A program made the position numbers and the translations under genes. From NCBI RefSeq assembly GCF_035994185.1, contig NZ_CP108538.1:4317501-4381500 (forward strand): a stretch of 64,000 nt of DNA. Reading direction: 5' to 3'. This document shows positions 1 through 8,288 of the stretch, in pieces. The DNA is from Streptomyces sp. NBC_01217 (GTDB lineage: Bacteria; Actinomycetota; Actinomycetes; Streptomycetales; Streptomycetaceae). Numbering within the stretch: the stretch's first letter is position 1; the number at the start of each line of letters is the position of its first letter. The notes under the pieces were generated by a model. The model was given only the letters and a program-made list of their open reading frames with translations. It was not told the origin of the DNA and ran no database searches.

Positions 1-1293
1 GTCGGCCGCCGCCGCGACCCGCCCCACCGACCGGTCCGCCTGTCGGGCGAGACCAATCACCCCGACCAGCCGCTCCACCGCCGCCGGCACCTCCCAGTCG
101 TCGCGCCGCAGCGAGGCCAGCGTCGTCGCGGGGGCGACCAGCAGGTCCGGGGGGCCGGTCTCCAGCGCCCGGACCAGCACCGCCCAGCCCGCCTCCCACC
201 GTGCCCGCTCGGGCCGCGCCCCGACGGCGGCCACCACCGCCTCCAGCGCAGCCTGACGCAGATCGCCCCGCACCGGCAGTTCGGCGGAGGCCGGATCGGC
301 GAGCAGCGACTCCGGGTCCGGCAGGTCCATCCGGTCCAGATGGGCAAGGAGTTCGAGCCCCGGCCCGTCCCCCACCGTGCCCCGCACCAGCAGTGCCAGC
401 ACCTCACGGGAGACGGAGGCCGCCGTACCGAAGGCAAGCAGGGCCAACGCGGCCTCCCAGCTCCGGGGCGAGGGCCAGGCACCGCCGCGCCGTGTCTCCG
501 TGCTAGGCAGCCGGTGGATCAGCGTCGGCCGGGCCTCCAGGAATCCGCAGACCGCGCGCCGGGCGAAAGCAACCGCCTCCGGCAAGCGCTCCGGCACCAG
601 CCGGGGCAGCTCCGCCCGGGGCCAGACCCCGCCCAGCCCGCGCACCACCACCTCCCGGTCGTGCACCCAGTACAGATGCACGAACCGGTTGGCCAGCGGC
701 GGGCTCAGCTCCCACCCGTCCGCCGCCGACGCGCTCGGATTGGCCGCGGCCACGATCCGTACCTCCGGCGGCAGTTGCAGCGCGCCGACCCTCCGCTCCA
801 GGACGACCCGGAGCAGCGCCGCCTGGACGGCCGGTGTGGCGGTGGAGAGTTCGTCCAGGAAGAGCAGCCCCCGGCCGGCCCGCACCAGTTCCACGGCCCA
901 CTGCGGCGGCGCCATCGGCACCCCCTGCACCGCCGGGTCGTCTCCGACGATGGGCAGCCCTGAGAAGTCGGTCGGCTCGTGGACGCTGGCGATCACGGTC
1001 GTCAGCGGGAGGTCGAGGGAAGTGGCGAGCTGCGTCAGGGCCGCGGTCTTGCCGATGCCCGGCTCGCCCCAGAGCAGCACGGGCAGGTCGGCCGCGACGG
1101 CCAGAGTGAGGGCTTCGAGCTGCTCGTCGGGGCGCGGTTCGGTGGTGGTCGTGCGCAGGAGGGACAGGAGGTCGCCGGCGACGGCGAGTTGGGTGCCGGT
1201 CCCGGACGCGCCGACGGAGGTGGGCGCGGGCGCACCGGCAGGGGCGGGGGCGGGGGCGGGGGCGGGGGCGGGCAGGAGGGTGCTGGAGGTCAT
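1..1293 (-). CDS. MoxR-type AAA+ ATPase, 3' end outside window
   Basis: An open frame of 431 codons runs off the left edge, so the C-terminus is missing. After a Pro/Ala repeat (residues 8-24, coded by a GC-only hexamer tract) it shows Walker A GEPGIGKT (76-83) and Walker B GLLFLDEL (142-149). A following segment with AAANPS matches the sensor-1 region of MoxR-like ATPases. Such ATPases usually remodel or activate partner proteins, often with a vWA-domain protein; such a partner could lie beyond the edge, which is inference. An ATG at 1299 is also possible, but AAGG at the right distance favours 1293. The gene follows the 509-aa gene at 1412-2941 on the same strand, so the two are probably co-transcribed. 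The family is clear; the substrate is unknown. Confidence 0.85.
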   Translation of the reverse strand, partial: MTSSTLLPAPAPAPAPAPAGAPAPTSVGASGTGTQLAVAGDLLSLLRTTTTEPRPDEQLEALTLAVAADLPVLLWGEPGIGKTAALTQLATSLDLPLTTVIASVHEPTDFSGLPIVGDDPAVQGVPMAPPQWAVELVRAGRGLLFLDELSTATPAVQAALLRVVLERRVGALQLPPEVRIVAAANPSASAADGWELSPPLANRFVHLYWVHDREVVVRGLGGVWPRAELPRLVPERLPEAVAFARRAVCGFLEARPTLIHRLPSTETRRGGAWPSPRSWEAALALLAFGTAASVSREVLALLVRGTVGDGPGLELLAHLDRMDLPDPESLLADPASAELPVRGDLRQAALEAVVAAVGARPERARWEAGWAVLVRALETGPPDLLVAPATTLASLRRDDWEVPAAVERLVGVIGLARQADRSVGRVAAAAD

Positions 1294-1411
1294 GGGCATC
1301 ACCTTGGGTGGGATGAGGGAACGGAACGGGACGGAACGGCCCGTTCCGGATGTCGTGGGCGTGCAGCGCGCAATGCGCAGTGCGAGCACGGAACTCAGGT
1401 GGGACAGCCGG

Positions 1412-2941
1412 TCAGCTGGTCCTCGGGATCAGGCCGGTACGGGGCCGGGCCCGGCCGCTCTGCTTGAGGCGCATTGCGGGAGGCGTACGGCGGTCGAGTC
1501 GGGGGCGGTGACCCGCCCCCGCGTGCCTCGGGCCCGAGGCCTTTCCGCCCGCTGCCGAACCGGCACCGGGGTGCACGGCGACCAACCCCGAGCGGAAGAG
1601 CCCGTGGTCGATGCGGCGGGCCGCAGCCGACTCCAACTCCTCCCGCAGCGGCCCGTCGCGCAGGACCGCACCGGGACCGAGCAGCCCCTCGACCACGGCC
1701 AGGGCCCCGGCGATGTCGCCATGCCCCAGCCGCTCCCGGACCGCGGGCAGTGCCTCCGGGTCACGGTGCACCTCGTCGATGGCACGCAGGCAGGGCAGCG
1801 CGGGACCGCCGAGCGCCACCAGCAGTTCCTCCCGGCGCAGTTGTGCCGGGTCGTGATCGATCGCCGTAAGTGTCCCGTCCCGCAGCGCTATCCGGTGGAC
1901 CTCACCCCGGCACTCCACCCGGTGCGGATCACCGGGCCGGGAGGCGGGGCCGGTCGCCGGTCCCGAGCTGGACAGCGCCGCTGAGCCGAACGCCGCCAGT
2001 GCTGTGGCGACGAGCGGATGCAGCCGATCGGTCGCGACCAGCCCGGCGCGCAGCAGCTCCAGATCCGGAAGGACCCGGGCCGCCGCATCCGGCAGCACCG
2101 GAAGCGCCGCAACCTCCTGCGGCGGCAGCGTCTCCCGCAGCGGCCGGAACGTCGGGGCATGGCTGTCGTCGGGGGCGACGAGTTCGAGCACGGCGCGACT
2201 CCGCGTACCGAGCCGTACGGTGAAGGCCCCGCGGGGGCAACCCTCTGCCTGCAACAGCAACTCCGCCTCGGCAGCCCAACTTGCCGACCCCCACGAGTAA
2301 TCGTGGACGGCCGGCCGATCCGGCAAGTCCGGCATGTCTGGCCGAGCGGGTGCGTAAGGCCGGTCGGGCGGCACCAGGGATGACGCCTCGCCCGCACCGC
2401 ACCGCCACGCCAGTTCGCCGCTCCGTTCGCAGTCCCAGAGATGCCGGTGCAGGTCGAGCCGGAAACGCCGGTTGGGATGCGGATGCGGATGCGGATGCGG
2501 AAGGCGCCCTGGGTCGTACCCGGACTCCTCCCACAGGGCCAGGGATATCCACTGCCCGGCGTCCGCCCAGGCCGGCGGTGTCCGCACCACCAGGTGCAGC
2601 GGCATGGCACCGGAGCTCCGGTATCGGGCCAGGGAGATGGTGAGTCCGGCGCGGAGCCGCCCGTCGGGGGCGATCCGGGGCATGTGCCAGCGGAGCAGAT
2701 CCGGAGCCAGGCGGCGCAAATCCGCACGAAGGCGGGTGACAAGATCGGTGCCGTGGCGGTCACGCACGGCGCGCAGATCGAGATCGATATCGACCCGGGC
2801 GGCGGCGCATGCCCCGGCCCAGTCGCCGACCGCACGCCGTGCGGTCGCGGTCTCGATCATGGACGGTGGCACGGCGTACTCGCGCACGCGTTGCCACATC
2901 AACAGGTGGGCCGGAATCCTATTCGCGAAGTGGTGTGCCAT
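1412..2941 (-). CDS. Unrecognised 509-aa protein upstream of the MoxR ATPase
   Basis: I do not recognise a named domain. The protein is soluble, rich in Arg, Leu and Ala, and carries a short His-Pro repeat (PHPHPHPHP, about residue 150). The start at 2941 is preceded by AAGGTGAG five bases upstream; a GTG at 2947 would sit inside that site. The last ~50 residues are Arg/Pro/Gly-rich and look like readthrough of former non-coding DNA, so the ancestral stop may have been earlier. Position directly before a MoxR ATPase suggests they work together; that is inference from gene order only. Confidence 0.6.
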   Translation of the reverse strand: MAHHFANRIPAHLLMWQRVREYAVPPSMIETATARRAVGDWAGACAAARVDIDLDLRAVRDRHGTDLVTRLRADLRRLAPDLLRWHMPRIAPDGRLRAGLTISLARYRSSGAMPLHLVVRTPPAWADAGQWISLALWEESGYDPGRLPHPHPHPHPNRRFRLDLHRHLWDCERSGELAWRCGAGEASSLVPPDRPYAPARPDMPDLPDRPAVHDYSWGSASWAAEAELLLQAEGCPRGAFTVRLGTRSRAVLELVAPDDSHAPTFRPLRETLPPQEVAALPVLPDAAARVLPDLELLRAGLVATDRLHPLVATALAAFGSAALSSSGPATGPASRPGDPHRVECRGEVHRIALRDGTLTAIDHDPAQLRREELLVALGGPALPCLRAIDEVHRDPEALPAVRERLGHGDIAGALAVVEGLLGPGAVLRDGPLREELESAAARRIDHGLFRSGLVAVHPGAGSAAGGKASGPRHAGAGHRPRLDRRTPPAMRLKQSGRARPRTGLIPRTS

Positions 2942-3088
2942 CAGCACTCACCTTGCGCGAACGATTCCCCCGATCCGTACGAGGAGTAGTTCTTCATCCC
3001 CGGCATCATAAGCACCGCGATGAGGATCTGTCAGTCCCGCTCGATCGTCCATCGAACAGAGGCCTTACGACCACCCAGTGCCGGTTGA

Positions 3089-3132
3089 TTCCCGGACTCG
3101 GAGCGCGAGTTCGATTCTCGTCACCCGCTTCA
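3089..3132 (+). other. 3' half of a tRNA-Gly-like sequence, possible attachment-site scar
   Basis: From TTCCC (anticodon-loop-like) the sequence continues into a T-arm (GCGAG 3105-3109, loop TTCGATT, CTCGT 3117-3121) and an acceptor 3' strand CACCCGC (3122-3128) followed by TTCA instead of TCCA. This matches the 3' half of actinobacterial tRNA-Gly(CCC) as I remember it. No D-arm or 5' acceptor strand lies upstream, so it is not a working tRNA. Integrases of mobile elements commonly use tRNA 3' ends, so this may be an att site left by integration or excision. No integrase gene is in the window. Confidence 0.6.
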
Positions 3133-3136
3133 TGCG

Positions 3137-3167
3137 GAAGCCCCAGGCCAATGGCCCAGGCTTCTTT
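3137..3167 (+). terminator. Hairpin after the tRNA fragment
   Basis: GAAGCC (3137-3142) pairs with GGCTTC (3159-3164), with further GGCC/GGCC pairing inside and a short T-run after. It is the kind of terminator that follows a tRNA gene and was probably carried along with the fragment. Confidence 0.5.
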
Positions 3168-3220
3168 GCTGTCCAGGCCTCGGATTGGACCCCCGCAGCT
3201 TCGTCCGTCAACCGACCTAC

Positions 3221-3457
3221 CTATGTGGGGGGTTGATGCGGACCGACCGACGGCTCTCCGTCTCCTGAACCGGCTCCGGGGCGGCGCGAGCGAACGGCGA
3301 GCGCGGCCGACAGGGCGGGTGGCAGGGTGCGGCGCATGCACCCCCGAATGACGTGGATCAGGCCGTCGGTGAGCCCGAGCGCGATCTGCTGACGTTCCTG
3401 CCGGGTGAGTCCACCCCCTCCGCCAGCGCGATCCCCTTCGTGGCCCTGGCGCCTCAA
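3221..3457 (-). pseudogene. Truncated helix-turn-helix regulator, N-terminal piece only
   Basis: The segment LTRQERQQIALGLTDGL (coded about 3360-3410) matches the start of a Streptomyces HTH regulator family that, from memory, continues with a complete HTH of the kind AYAEIARRLDRPTSTVTRE. Here it changes abruptly to unrelated residues (IHVIRGCMRR) and the HTH is lost. Only a TTG at 3457 could start this frame. Intact homologues typically sit divergent from a DUF4097/ABC-exporter operon, exactly as here, so this is probably the broken local repressor. The break lies beside the tRNA-Gly scar, which may mark the same deletion or insertion. Confidence 0.5.
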
Positions 3458-3478
3458 GCATAGCGTTCACTCTCAGTC

Positions 3479-3532
3479 CATTGCAACACACACGGTGACA
3501 GTTGTTGCATTAAGGTCAACTCCATTGCAACG
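3479..3532. promoter_or_regulatory. Repeated CATTGCAAC operator-like motifs
   Basis: CCATTGCAAC occurs at 3479-3488 and 3522-3531. Its inverted form GTTGCATT lies between them (3504-3511), giving an inverted pair and a direct pair within 55 bases. This AT-richer patch lies between the broken HTH gene and the DUF4097/ABC genes, so it probably holds the operator of the lost regulator and the exporter promoter. The rest of 3165-3647 outside this patch and the HTH remnant shows nothing else I can support. Confidence 0.45.
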
Positions 3533-3647
3533 ATTTCCCAGCTACAGCCTGCACTGATGGCAATTATGCGCAACGACTTCATTGCCAGATATATGAACGC
3601 AACGTAGCTTTTCCTTCATCGGAAACAACGGAGTGAAGGAGAGCACG

Positions 3648-4315
3648 ATGCAGAAGTTCGACACACCCGCCCCGGTCTCGGCCGTCCTCGACATCCCTGC
3701 CGGACGCATCCGGTTCATCGCCTCCGACCGGGCCGACACCGCGGTGGAGGCCTGCCCGCGGACGCCTCGAAGAGCCGTGATGTGAAGGCTGCGGAGCAGA
3801 TCGAGGTCGCATACGACGCCGGTGTCCTGCGGATCGAGGCCCCGGCGGCGAAGAACCGGATCCTCGGCAGCTCCGGGTCCGTCGAGGTGACCATCCAGCT
3901 GCCCGCCGGCTCCCGCATCGAGGCGAAGGCGGCCGGCGCCGAGTTCCGGGGCGTCGGGCGGCTCGGCGACGTTGCCTTCGAGGGCGCGCAGGGCTCGGTC
4001 GAGCTCGACGAGGCCGCGAGCACCCGCCTCACCCTCCTCGCCGGTGACGTCTCGGTCGGCCGCCTGGGCGGCCCCGCGGAGATCAGCACCCAAAAGGGCG
4101 ACATCCACATCGCCGAGGCCGTACGCGGCACGGTCACGCTGCGCACCGAGTCCGGCGAGGTGTCGGTCGGCGCCGCCCGCGGAGTCTCCGCCTCCCTCGA
4201 CGCCGGCACCGCCTACGGCCGGATCCACAACGCGCTCAAGAACACCGAAGGCGCCGCCGACCTGAACATCCACGCGACCACCGCCTACGGCGACATCACC
4301 GCCCGCAGCCTCTGA
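3648..4315 (+). pseudogene. DUF4097-family protein, frameshifted
   Basis: The ATG at 3648 has a good site (AAGGAG) and encodes about 34 residues (MQKFDTPAPVSAVLDIPAG...) before leaving frame near 3750 and stopping at 3783. The rest of the protein reads on without a stop in the next frame to 4315 and has DUF4097 features: repeated beta-strand segments such as GSVELDEA, GDVSVGRL, GEVSVGA and YGDITARSL. One base is missing around 3750 (expected Val-Glu-Val-Leu-Pro). DUF4097 proteins are putative adhesin-like beta-solenoids often paired with ABC exporters. This is a recent frameshift or a sequencing error; the downstream genes are intact. Confidence 0.75.
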
Positions 4316-4328
4316 AGGAGCACCCCTC

Positions 4329-5294
4329 ATGACCGACCTGGCCATCGCAGCGAACGGGCTGCGCAAGTCCTACGGCGACAAGACCGTGCTCGACGGCATC
4401 GACCTGGCAGTCTCCAAAGGAACGATCTTCTCCCTGCTCGGCCCGAACGGCGCCGGCAAGACCACCGCCGTCAAGATCCTCTCCACGCTCATCACCGCCG
4501 ACGCCGGTGACCTGCACGTCGGCGGGCACGACCTGGCCACCGACCCCCAGGCGGTCCGTGCCGCGATCGGTGTCACCGGCCAGTTCTCCGCGGTCGACGG
4601 GCTGATCACCGGTGAGGAGAACATGCTCCTCATGGCGGACCTGCACCACCTCTCCCGCAGCGAGGGGCGGCGCACCGCCGCCGAACTCCTGGAGCGCTTC
4701 GACCTGGTGGAGGCGGCGAAGAAGCCCGCCTCCACCTACTCCGGCGGCATGAAGCGCCGCCTCGACCTCGCCATGACGCTGGTCGGCAACCCGCGGATCA
4801 TCTTCCTCGACGAGCCGACCACCGGCCTCGACCCGCGCAGCCGCCACAACATGTGGGGCATCATCCGCGGCCTCGTCTCCGACGGCGTCACCGTCTTCCT
4901 CACCACCCAGTACCTGGATGAGGCCGACGAACTCGCCGACCGCATCGCTGTGTTGAACGACGGCAGGATCGCCGCCGAAGGGAGCGCCGAGGAGCTCAAG
5001 CGGCTCATCCCGGGCGGGCACGTGCGGCTGCGGTTCACCGACCCGGCCGCGTACCAGTCCGCCGCCGTCGCCCTGCGCGAGGTCACCCGGGACGACGAGG
5101 CACTGTCGCTGTCCGTCCCCAGCGACGGAAGCCAGCGCGAACTGCGCTCCCTCCTCGACCGGCTCGACTCCGCCGGCATCGAGGCGGACGAACTGACCGT
5201 CCACACCCCCGACCTCGACGACGTGTTCTTCGCCCTGACCGGCACCGCCGACATCCCCAACCAGCCCAGCCAGCCCGAGGAGACCGTCCGATGA
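4329..5294 (+). CDS. ABC exporter ATP-binding subunit, DrrA type
   Basis: A 321-aa ABC ATPase with Walker A GPNGAGKT (38-45), signature YSGGM (137-141), Walker B IIFLDE (157-162) and the C-terminal extension (HTPDLDDVFFALTG) of the daunorubicin-resistance DrrA group. It energises export of drugs or lipids through the permease encoded next, with which it overlaps by four bases. It follows the frameshifted DUF4097 gene after 13 bases, with AAGGAG before the ATG. The transported substrate cannot be told from sequence. Confidence 0.93.
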   Translation: MTDLAIAANGLRKSYGDKTVLDGIDLAVSKGTIFSLLGPNGAGKTTAVKILSTLITADAGDLHVGGHDLATDPQAVRAAIGVTGQFSAVDGLITGEENMLLMADLHHLSRSEGRRTAAELLERFDLVEAAKKPASTYSGGMKRRLDLAMTLVGNPRIIFLDEPTTGLDPRSRHNMWGIIRGLVSDGVTVFLTTQYLDEADELADRIAVLNDGRIAAEGSAEELKRLIPGGHVRLRFTDPAAYQSAAVALREVTRDDEALSLSVPSDGSQRELRSLLDRLDSAGIEADELTVHTPDLDDVFFALTGTADIPNQPSQPEETVR

Positions 5295-6082
5295 GTTCCC
5301 TCTCCCTCGCCGTACGCGACTCGTCCACGATGCTGCGCCGCAACCTCCTGCACGCGCGGCGCTATCCGTCCCTCACCCTGAACCTGCTGCTCACCCCGAT
5401 CATGCTGCTGTTGCTCTTCGTCTACATCTTCGGCGACACGATGAGCGCCGGAATCAGCGGCGGCACTCCGGACCGCTCCGCATACATCGCGTACATCGTC
5501 CCGGGCCTGCTGCTGATGACCATCGGCAGCACCGTGGTCGGAACCGCGGTGTCCGTCTCCAACGACATGACCGAGGGCATCATCGCCCGCTTCCGCACGA
5601 TGGCGATCCACCGCCCTTCGGTGCTCGTCGGGCACGTCGTCGGCAGCGTGCTGCAGTCGGTCACGAGCGTGGTCCTCGTGGGCGCCGTCGCCGTGGCCAT
5701 CGGCTTCCGGTCCACCGATGCCACGGCCCTGGAGTGGTTCGCGGCGTTCGGGCTGCTCGTGCTCTTCGCCCTGGCGCTCACCTGGATCGCGGTCGGCATG
5801 GGCCTGATCAGCCCGAACGCCGAGGCCGCCGGCAACAACGCGATGCCGCTGATCCTGCTGCCGCTCCTCTCCAGCGCCTTCACCCCGGTCGACTCCATGC
5901 CCGGCTGGTTCCAGCCGATCGCCGAGTACCAGCCGTTCACCCCCGCCATCGAAACCCTCCGCGGCCTCCTCCTCGGCACCGAGATCGGCCACAACGGGTG
6001 GCTCGCCATCGCCTGGTGCCTCGGCCTCACCGTGCTCGGCTACTTCTGGTCCAACGCGAAGTTCAACCGCGACCCGAAGTAA
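5291..6082 (+). CDS. ABC-2 type exporter permease, DrrB type
   Basis: A 263-aa membrane protein starting inside the stop of the ATPase gene (ATGA overlap), so translation is coupled. It has an N-terminal cytoplasmic stretch, about six hydrophobic segments and the ABC-2 signature near the middle (NAEAAGNNAMPLILLPLLSSAF). It forms the membrane channel of the exporter with the 4329-5294 ATPase. The final ~40 bases also lie under the antisense end of a GNAT remnant, which has no bearing on this gene. Confidence 0.92.
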   Translation: MSSLSLAVRDSSTMLRRNLLHARRYPSLTLNLLLTPIMLLLLFVYIFGDTMSAGISGGTPDRSAYIAYIVPGLLLMTIGSTVVGTAVSVSNDMTEGIIARFRTMAIHRPSVLVGHVVGSVLQSVTSVVLVGAVAVAIGFRSTDATALEWFAAFGLLVLFALALTWIAVGMGLISPNAEAAGNNAMPLILLPLLSSAFTPVDSMPGWFQPIAEYQPFTPAIETLRGLLLGTEIGHNGWLAIAWCLGLTVLGYFWSNAKFNRDPK

Positions 6083-6333
6083 CCGCCATGACAGCGCGGG
6101 CCCCCTCCCGCCAGCTGCTTGTGCATGAGGATGCAGGGTCGACCGTGCTGCCTGTCGGCGCGGCGGTCGATCTCCTGCCGGCCCAGTGAGCTCCAGAGAG
6201 CGAGGGCCGCGGGGTTGTTGTCCAGGACGGCGAGACGGACGGCGTTCCGTTCCTCGCTGCGGAACCGCTCCTGGACCAGCTCGGTCAGCAGCCGCCCGAT
6301 GCCCTTGCGGCGAAACCTGCGGGCTCGGGCCTG
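6040..6333 (-). pseudogene. GNAT acetyltransferase remnant, N-terminus missing
   Basis: Reading the minus strand from 6333 gives RRKGIGRLLTELVQERF, then RLAVLDNNPAALALWSSLG and a typical GNAT C-terminal end. This is the acetyl-CoA-binding half of a GNAT enzyme (the R/Q-x-x-G-x-G/A loop as RRKGIG). A stop codon at 6334-6336 precedes it and there is no start, so the first half is gone. The frame ends at 6040 after running into the permease gene. The break coincides with the start of the next gene at 6340, marking a deletion junction. Confidence 0.65.
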
Positions 6334-6339
6334 CTACGT

Positions 6340-6660
6340 GTGACTGATCAAGGGAAGACCGCGCGCACCGTCATCGCACTCTCCTCGGTCATCGTCGCCG
6401 CCTGCGCCTTGACGGTGACGATCAAAGTCGTGAGCACCAGCACCGATACGCCACGGCTGCTGGATCCGGACACCGTGGCGCGGGCAGCGGCTGCCGCTGC
6501 GCGAGGGCAGAGCAAAGCCTCCACCGACGGCGTGACATGCCCGGCCGCCGTCGAGGCCAGGAAGGGCAACTCGTTCTGGTGCACCGTCTGGGAAGGCTCG
6601 AACGGAGAAACAGTGCATATGAAGGTCCTCGACGACCAAGGCGAACTCTCGGCCGACTGA
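6340..6660 (+). CDS. Small membrane-anchored DUF4333-like protein
   Basis: A 106-aa protein with one N-terminal membrane segment (about residues 10-30) and an extracytoplasmic part holding two cysteines in the pattern VTCPAAVEARKGNSFWC, as in DUF4333 domains. The function is unknown. The GTG start at 6340 has no clear ribosome site and sits six bases from a truncated GNAT remnant, so the original promoter or start may have been lost and expression is doubtful. Confidence 0.6.
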   Translation: MTDQGKTARTVIALSSVIVAACALTVTIKVVSTSTDTPRLLDPDTVARAAAAAARGQSKASTDGVTCPAAVEARKGNSFWCTVWEGSNGETVHMKVLDDQGELSAD

Positions 6661-6692
6661 GAGGGCGTCAAGCCCCTTGTCCCCCAGTCCGG

Positions 6693-8114
6693 TCAGCCCT
6701 CCTCCCGTTCGATCCACTCGCCGCCGCCCAACGGGTAGTCGTAGCCCGGTCGGCCGATGCCGGCACTCGTGCGGAACGGGGTGCCGCTGCTGTCGATGTG
6801 CACCGTGCCGCTGCGGGTGCCGCTGGACCATTCCAGGCTGAGGTCCCAGCGGACGTCGTGGGCCCTGGTGTGCGCGGTGATGTAAAAAACCTCCGGGTCG
6901 GACTCGCTGACCTTGTACGGGAAGTCGCGCTGGCCGTTCTTGACGGTGACCGTGGGGCTGCCGTTGTCGAGGTCGATGTCGAAGGACTTGGTGTCGACGC
7001 CACCTCCGCAGCCGACTCCCATCGCGTAGTCGTTCCAGGCGAGCGGCGCGCCCTTGGCGACGACGCGTACGTGCAGCGCCTCCAGGACGACCGTGTCCTG
7101 CCCGGCGCCCTGAACGGTCAGAGCGACCCGCTGCTCCCCCGAGGAGACCGCTCCGTAGGCGGCGGCCCAACGCGGCGCGTCCTGCTCGCTCGCGGGCGGG
7201 CCTACCTGCGCGGGTGCGCTGTCGACGAGGAAATGCTGGCTGCACGGGCTGTCGTAGACATAGGGGCGGGAGGCGACGTTCAGTGGTACGGCGGCGCTGC
7301 CGCTGGTGGGCTCGGCCGCGCCCTGCTCGCCGCTGACCTTGGATGTACCGGGCCCGGTCCTGCCCGGTTCGACGGTGGGGGCGGAGGCGGACGGCCCGCG
7401 GCTCCCACCGGCCGGGGAAGGGGGGGCGGAGTCTGTCGCCGACGGCCCTGTGGCTTCCGCCCTGCCGGTGACGCCGGCTGCCCGCCGGCCCTTCGAGTCG
7501 TTCTCGTCCCCGCCGAAGGGCACATTGACGGCGAGCGCCACGGCTCCCAGCACGGCGGCCACCGCGACGGAGGCGATCAGCGCGCTACGGCGCCGCCGTC
7601 GCGGCGCGGGCTTGCGCGGCACGTCGACGACTACCGATTCACCGTCCTGGCCGAGTCCGTGCGTGGACGCCGCGCCGGCCGAATCCGCCGGCGATCCGGT
7701 ATCCACCGTCTCCGGCGAACCGGTTCCACGAGCCACCCCGGCTGAACCGGTCTCCTGAGCCGAGCCCGTCACACGGGCCGGATCCGCGGCGGTGTCACCC
7801 GCGTTCCTCGCCCCGGCCGCAGCGGCCTGGTCCGGCCTGCCTCTTCGTGCCGCGTCTGCCAGGATCCAGCGCCGGTGCAGCTCCACGAGCTCCTGCGGCG
7901 TTGCCCGGCACACCCGTGCGAGACGTTCCACCGGTGCGTACTCGTTGGGCACTGCGGTGCCGTTGCAGTAGCGGTGCAGCGTCGATGTGCTCATGTGCAG
8001 CCGCTTGGCCAGCACCCCGTAGCTCAGTCCCGAACGGTCCTTCAGCTCCAGCAGCAGCGCCGCGAACTCGTCCGCCCTTCCGGCCCCTTTCGCCTCCGGC
8101 ACTCGTTCCACCAT
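6693..8114 (-). CDS. XRE-type HTH membrane-anchored regulator-like protein
   Basis: 473 aa. The N-terminal HTH reads LSYGVLAKRLHMSTSTLHRYCNG (split here as LSYGVLAKRLH and MSTSTLHRYCNG), a cro/XRE-type fold. A Gly/Ser/Thr-rich linker, an Arg-rich stop-transfer region and a single membrane helix follow (about residues 180-200). The extracytoplasmic half has paired Cys, with CGGG near the middle. This is a family of Streptomyces proteins with cytoplasmic DNA-binding and external sensor-like parts. I chose ATG 8114 because the HTH begins ~20 residues later; an upstream GTG is possible. It is divergent from the DUF4232 lipoprotein gene. Confidence 0.8.
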   Translation of the reverse strand: MVERVPEAKGAGRADEFAALLLELKDRSGLSYGVLAKRLHMSTSTLHRYCNGTAVPNEYAPVERLARVCRATPQELVELHRRWILADAARRGRPDQAAAAGARNAGDTAADPARVTGSAQETGSAGVARGTGSPETVDTGSPADSAGAASTHGLGQDGESVVVDVPRKPAPRRRRRSALIASVAVAAVLGAVALAVNVPFGGDENDSKGRRAAGVTGRAEATGPSATDSAPPSPAGGSRGPSASAPTVEPGRTGPGTSKVSGEQGAAEPTSGSAAVPLNVASRPYVYDSPCSQHFLVDSAPAQVGPPASEQDAPRWAAAYGAVSSGEQRVALTVQGAGQDTVVLEALHVRVVAKGAPLAWNDYAMGVGCGGGVDTKSFDIDLDNGSPTVTVKNGQRDFPYKVSESDPEVFYITAHTRAHDVRWDLSLEWSSGTRSGTVHIDSSGTPFRTSAGIGRPGYDYPLGGGEWIEREEG

Positions 8115-8138
8115 CCCCCACGTCCCATCCACGCGTTC

Positions 8139-8160
8139 CAGGGGAACTGTGTCTCCCCTG
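8139..8160. promoter_or_regulatory. Inverted repeat between divergent genes
   Basis: CAGGGGA (8139-8145) and TCCCCTG (8154-8160) form a perfect 7-bp inverted repeat. It lies just upstream of the HTH-membrane protein and in the 174-base gap before the DUF4232 lipoprotein gene. It could be that regulator's operator, but this is only positional inference. Confidence 0.3.
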
Positions 8161-8288
8161 CTCAGAGCCCATTCCAGTGTTTCGGTGTCCCTGACTCCGC
8201 GCTGTCCATGGCGGCTGGGACGGATCACCCCACAAGCTCCAGTCATCCAAGCACCACACCCACCCGAACGCCGAAGGGGCACAGCCAC

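Noticed and set aside
377..1984. Long plus-strand open frame opposite the MoxR gene
   Set aside because: The minus strand shows clear Walker motifs and coding bias; this frame is a GC-driven shadow.
3006..3491. Minus-strand ORF across the tRNA fragment (residues GDENRTRA)
   Set aside because: This residue pattern is what the reverse strand of tRNA-Gly 3' sequence gives when translated; not a gene.
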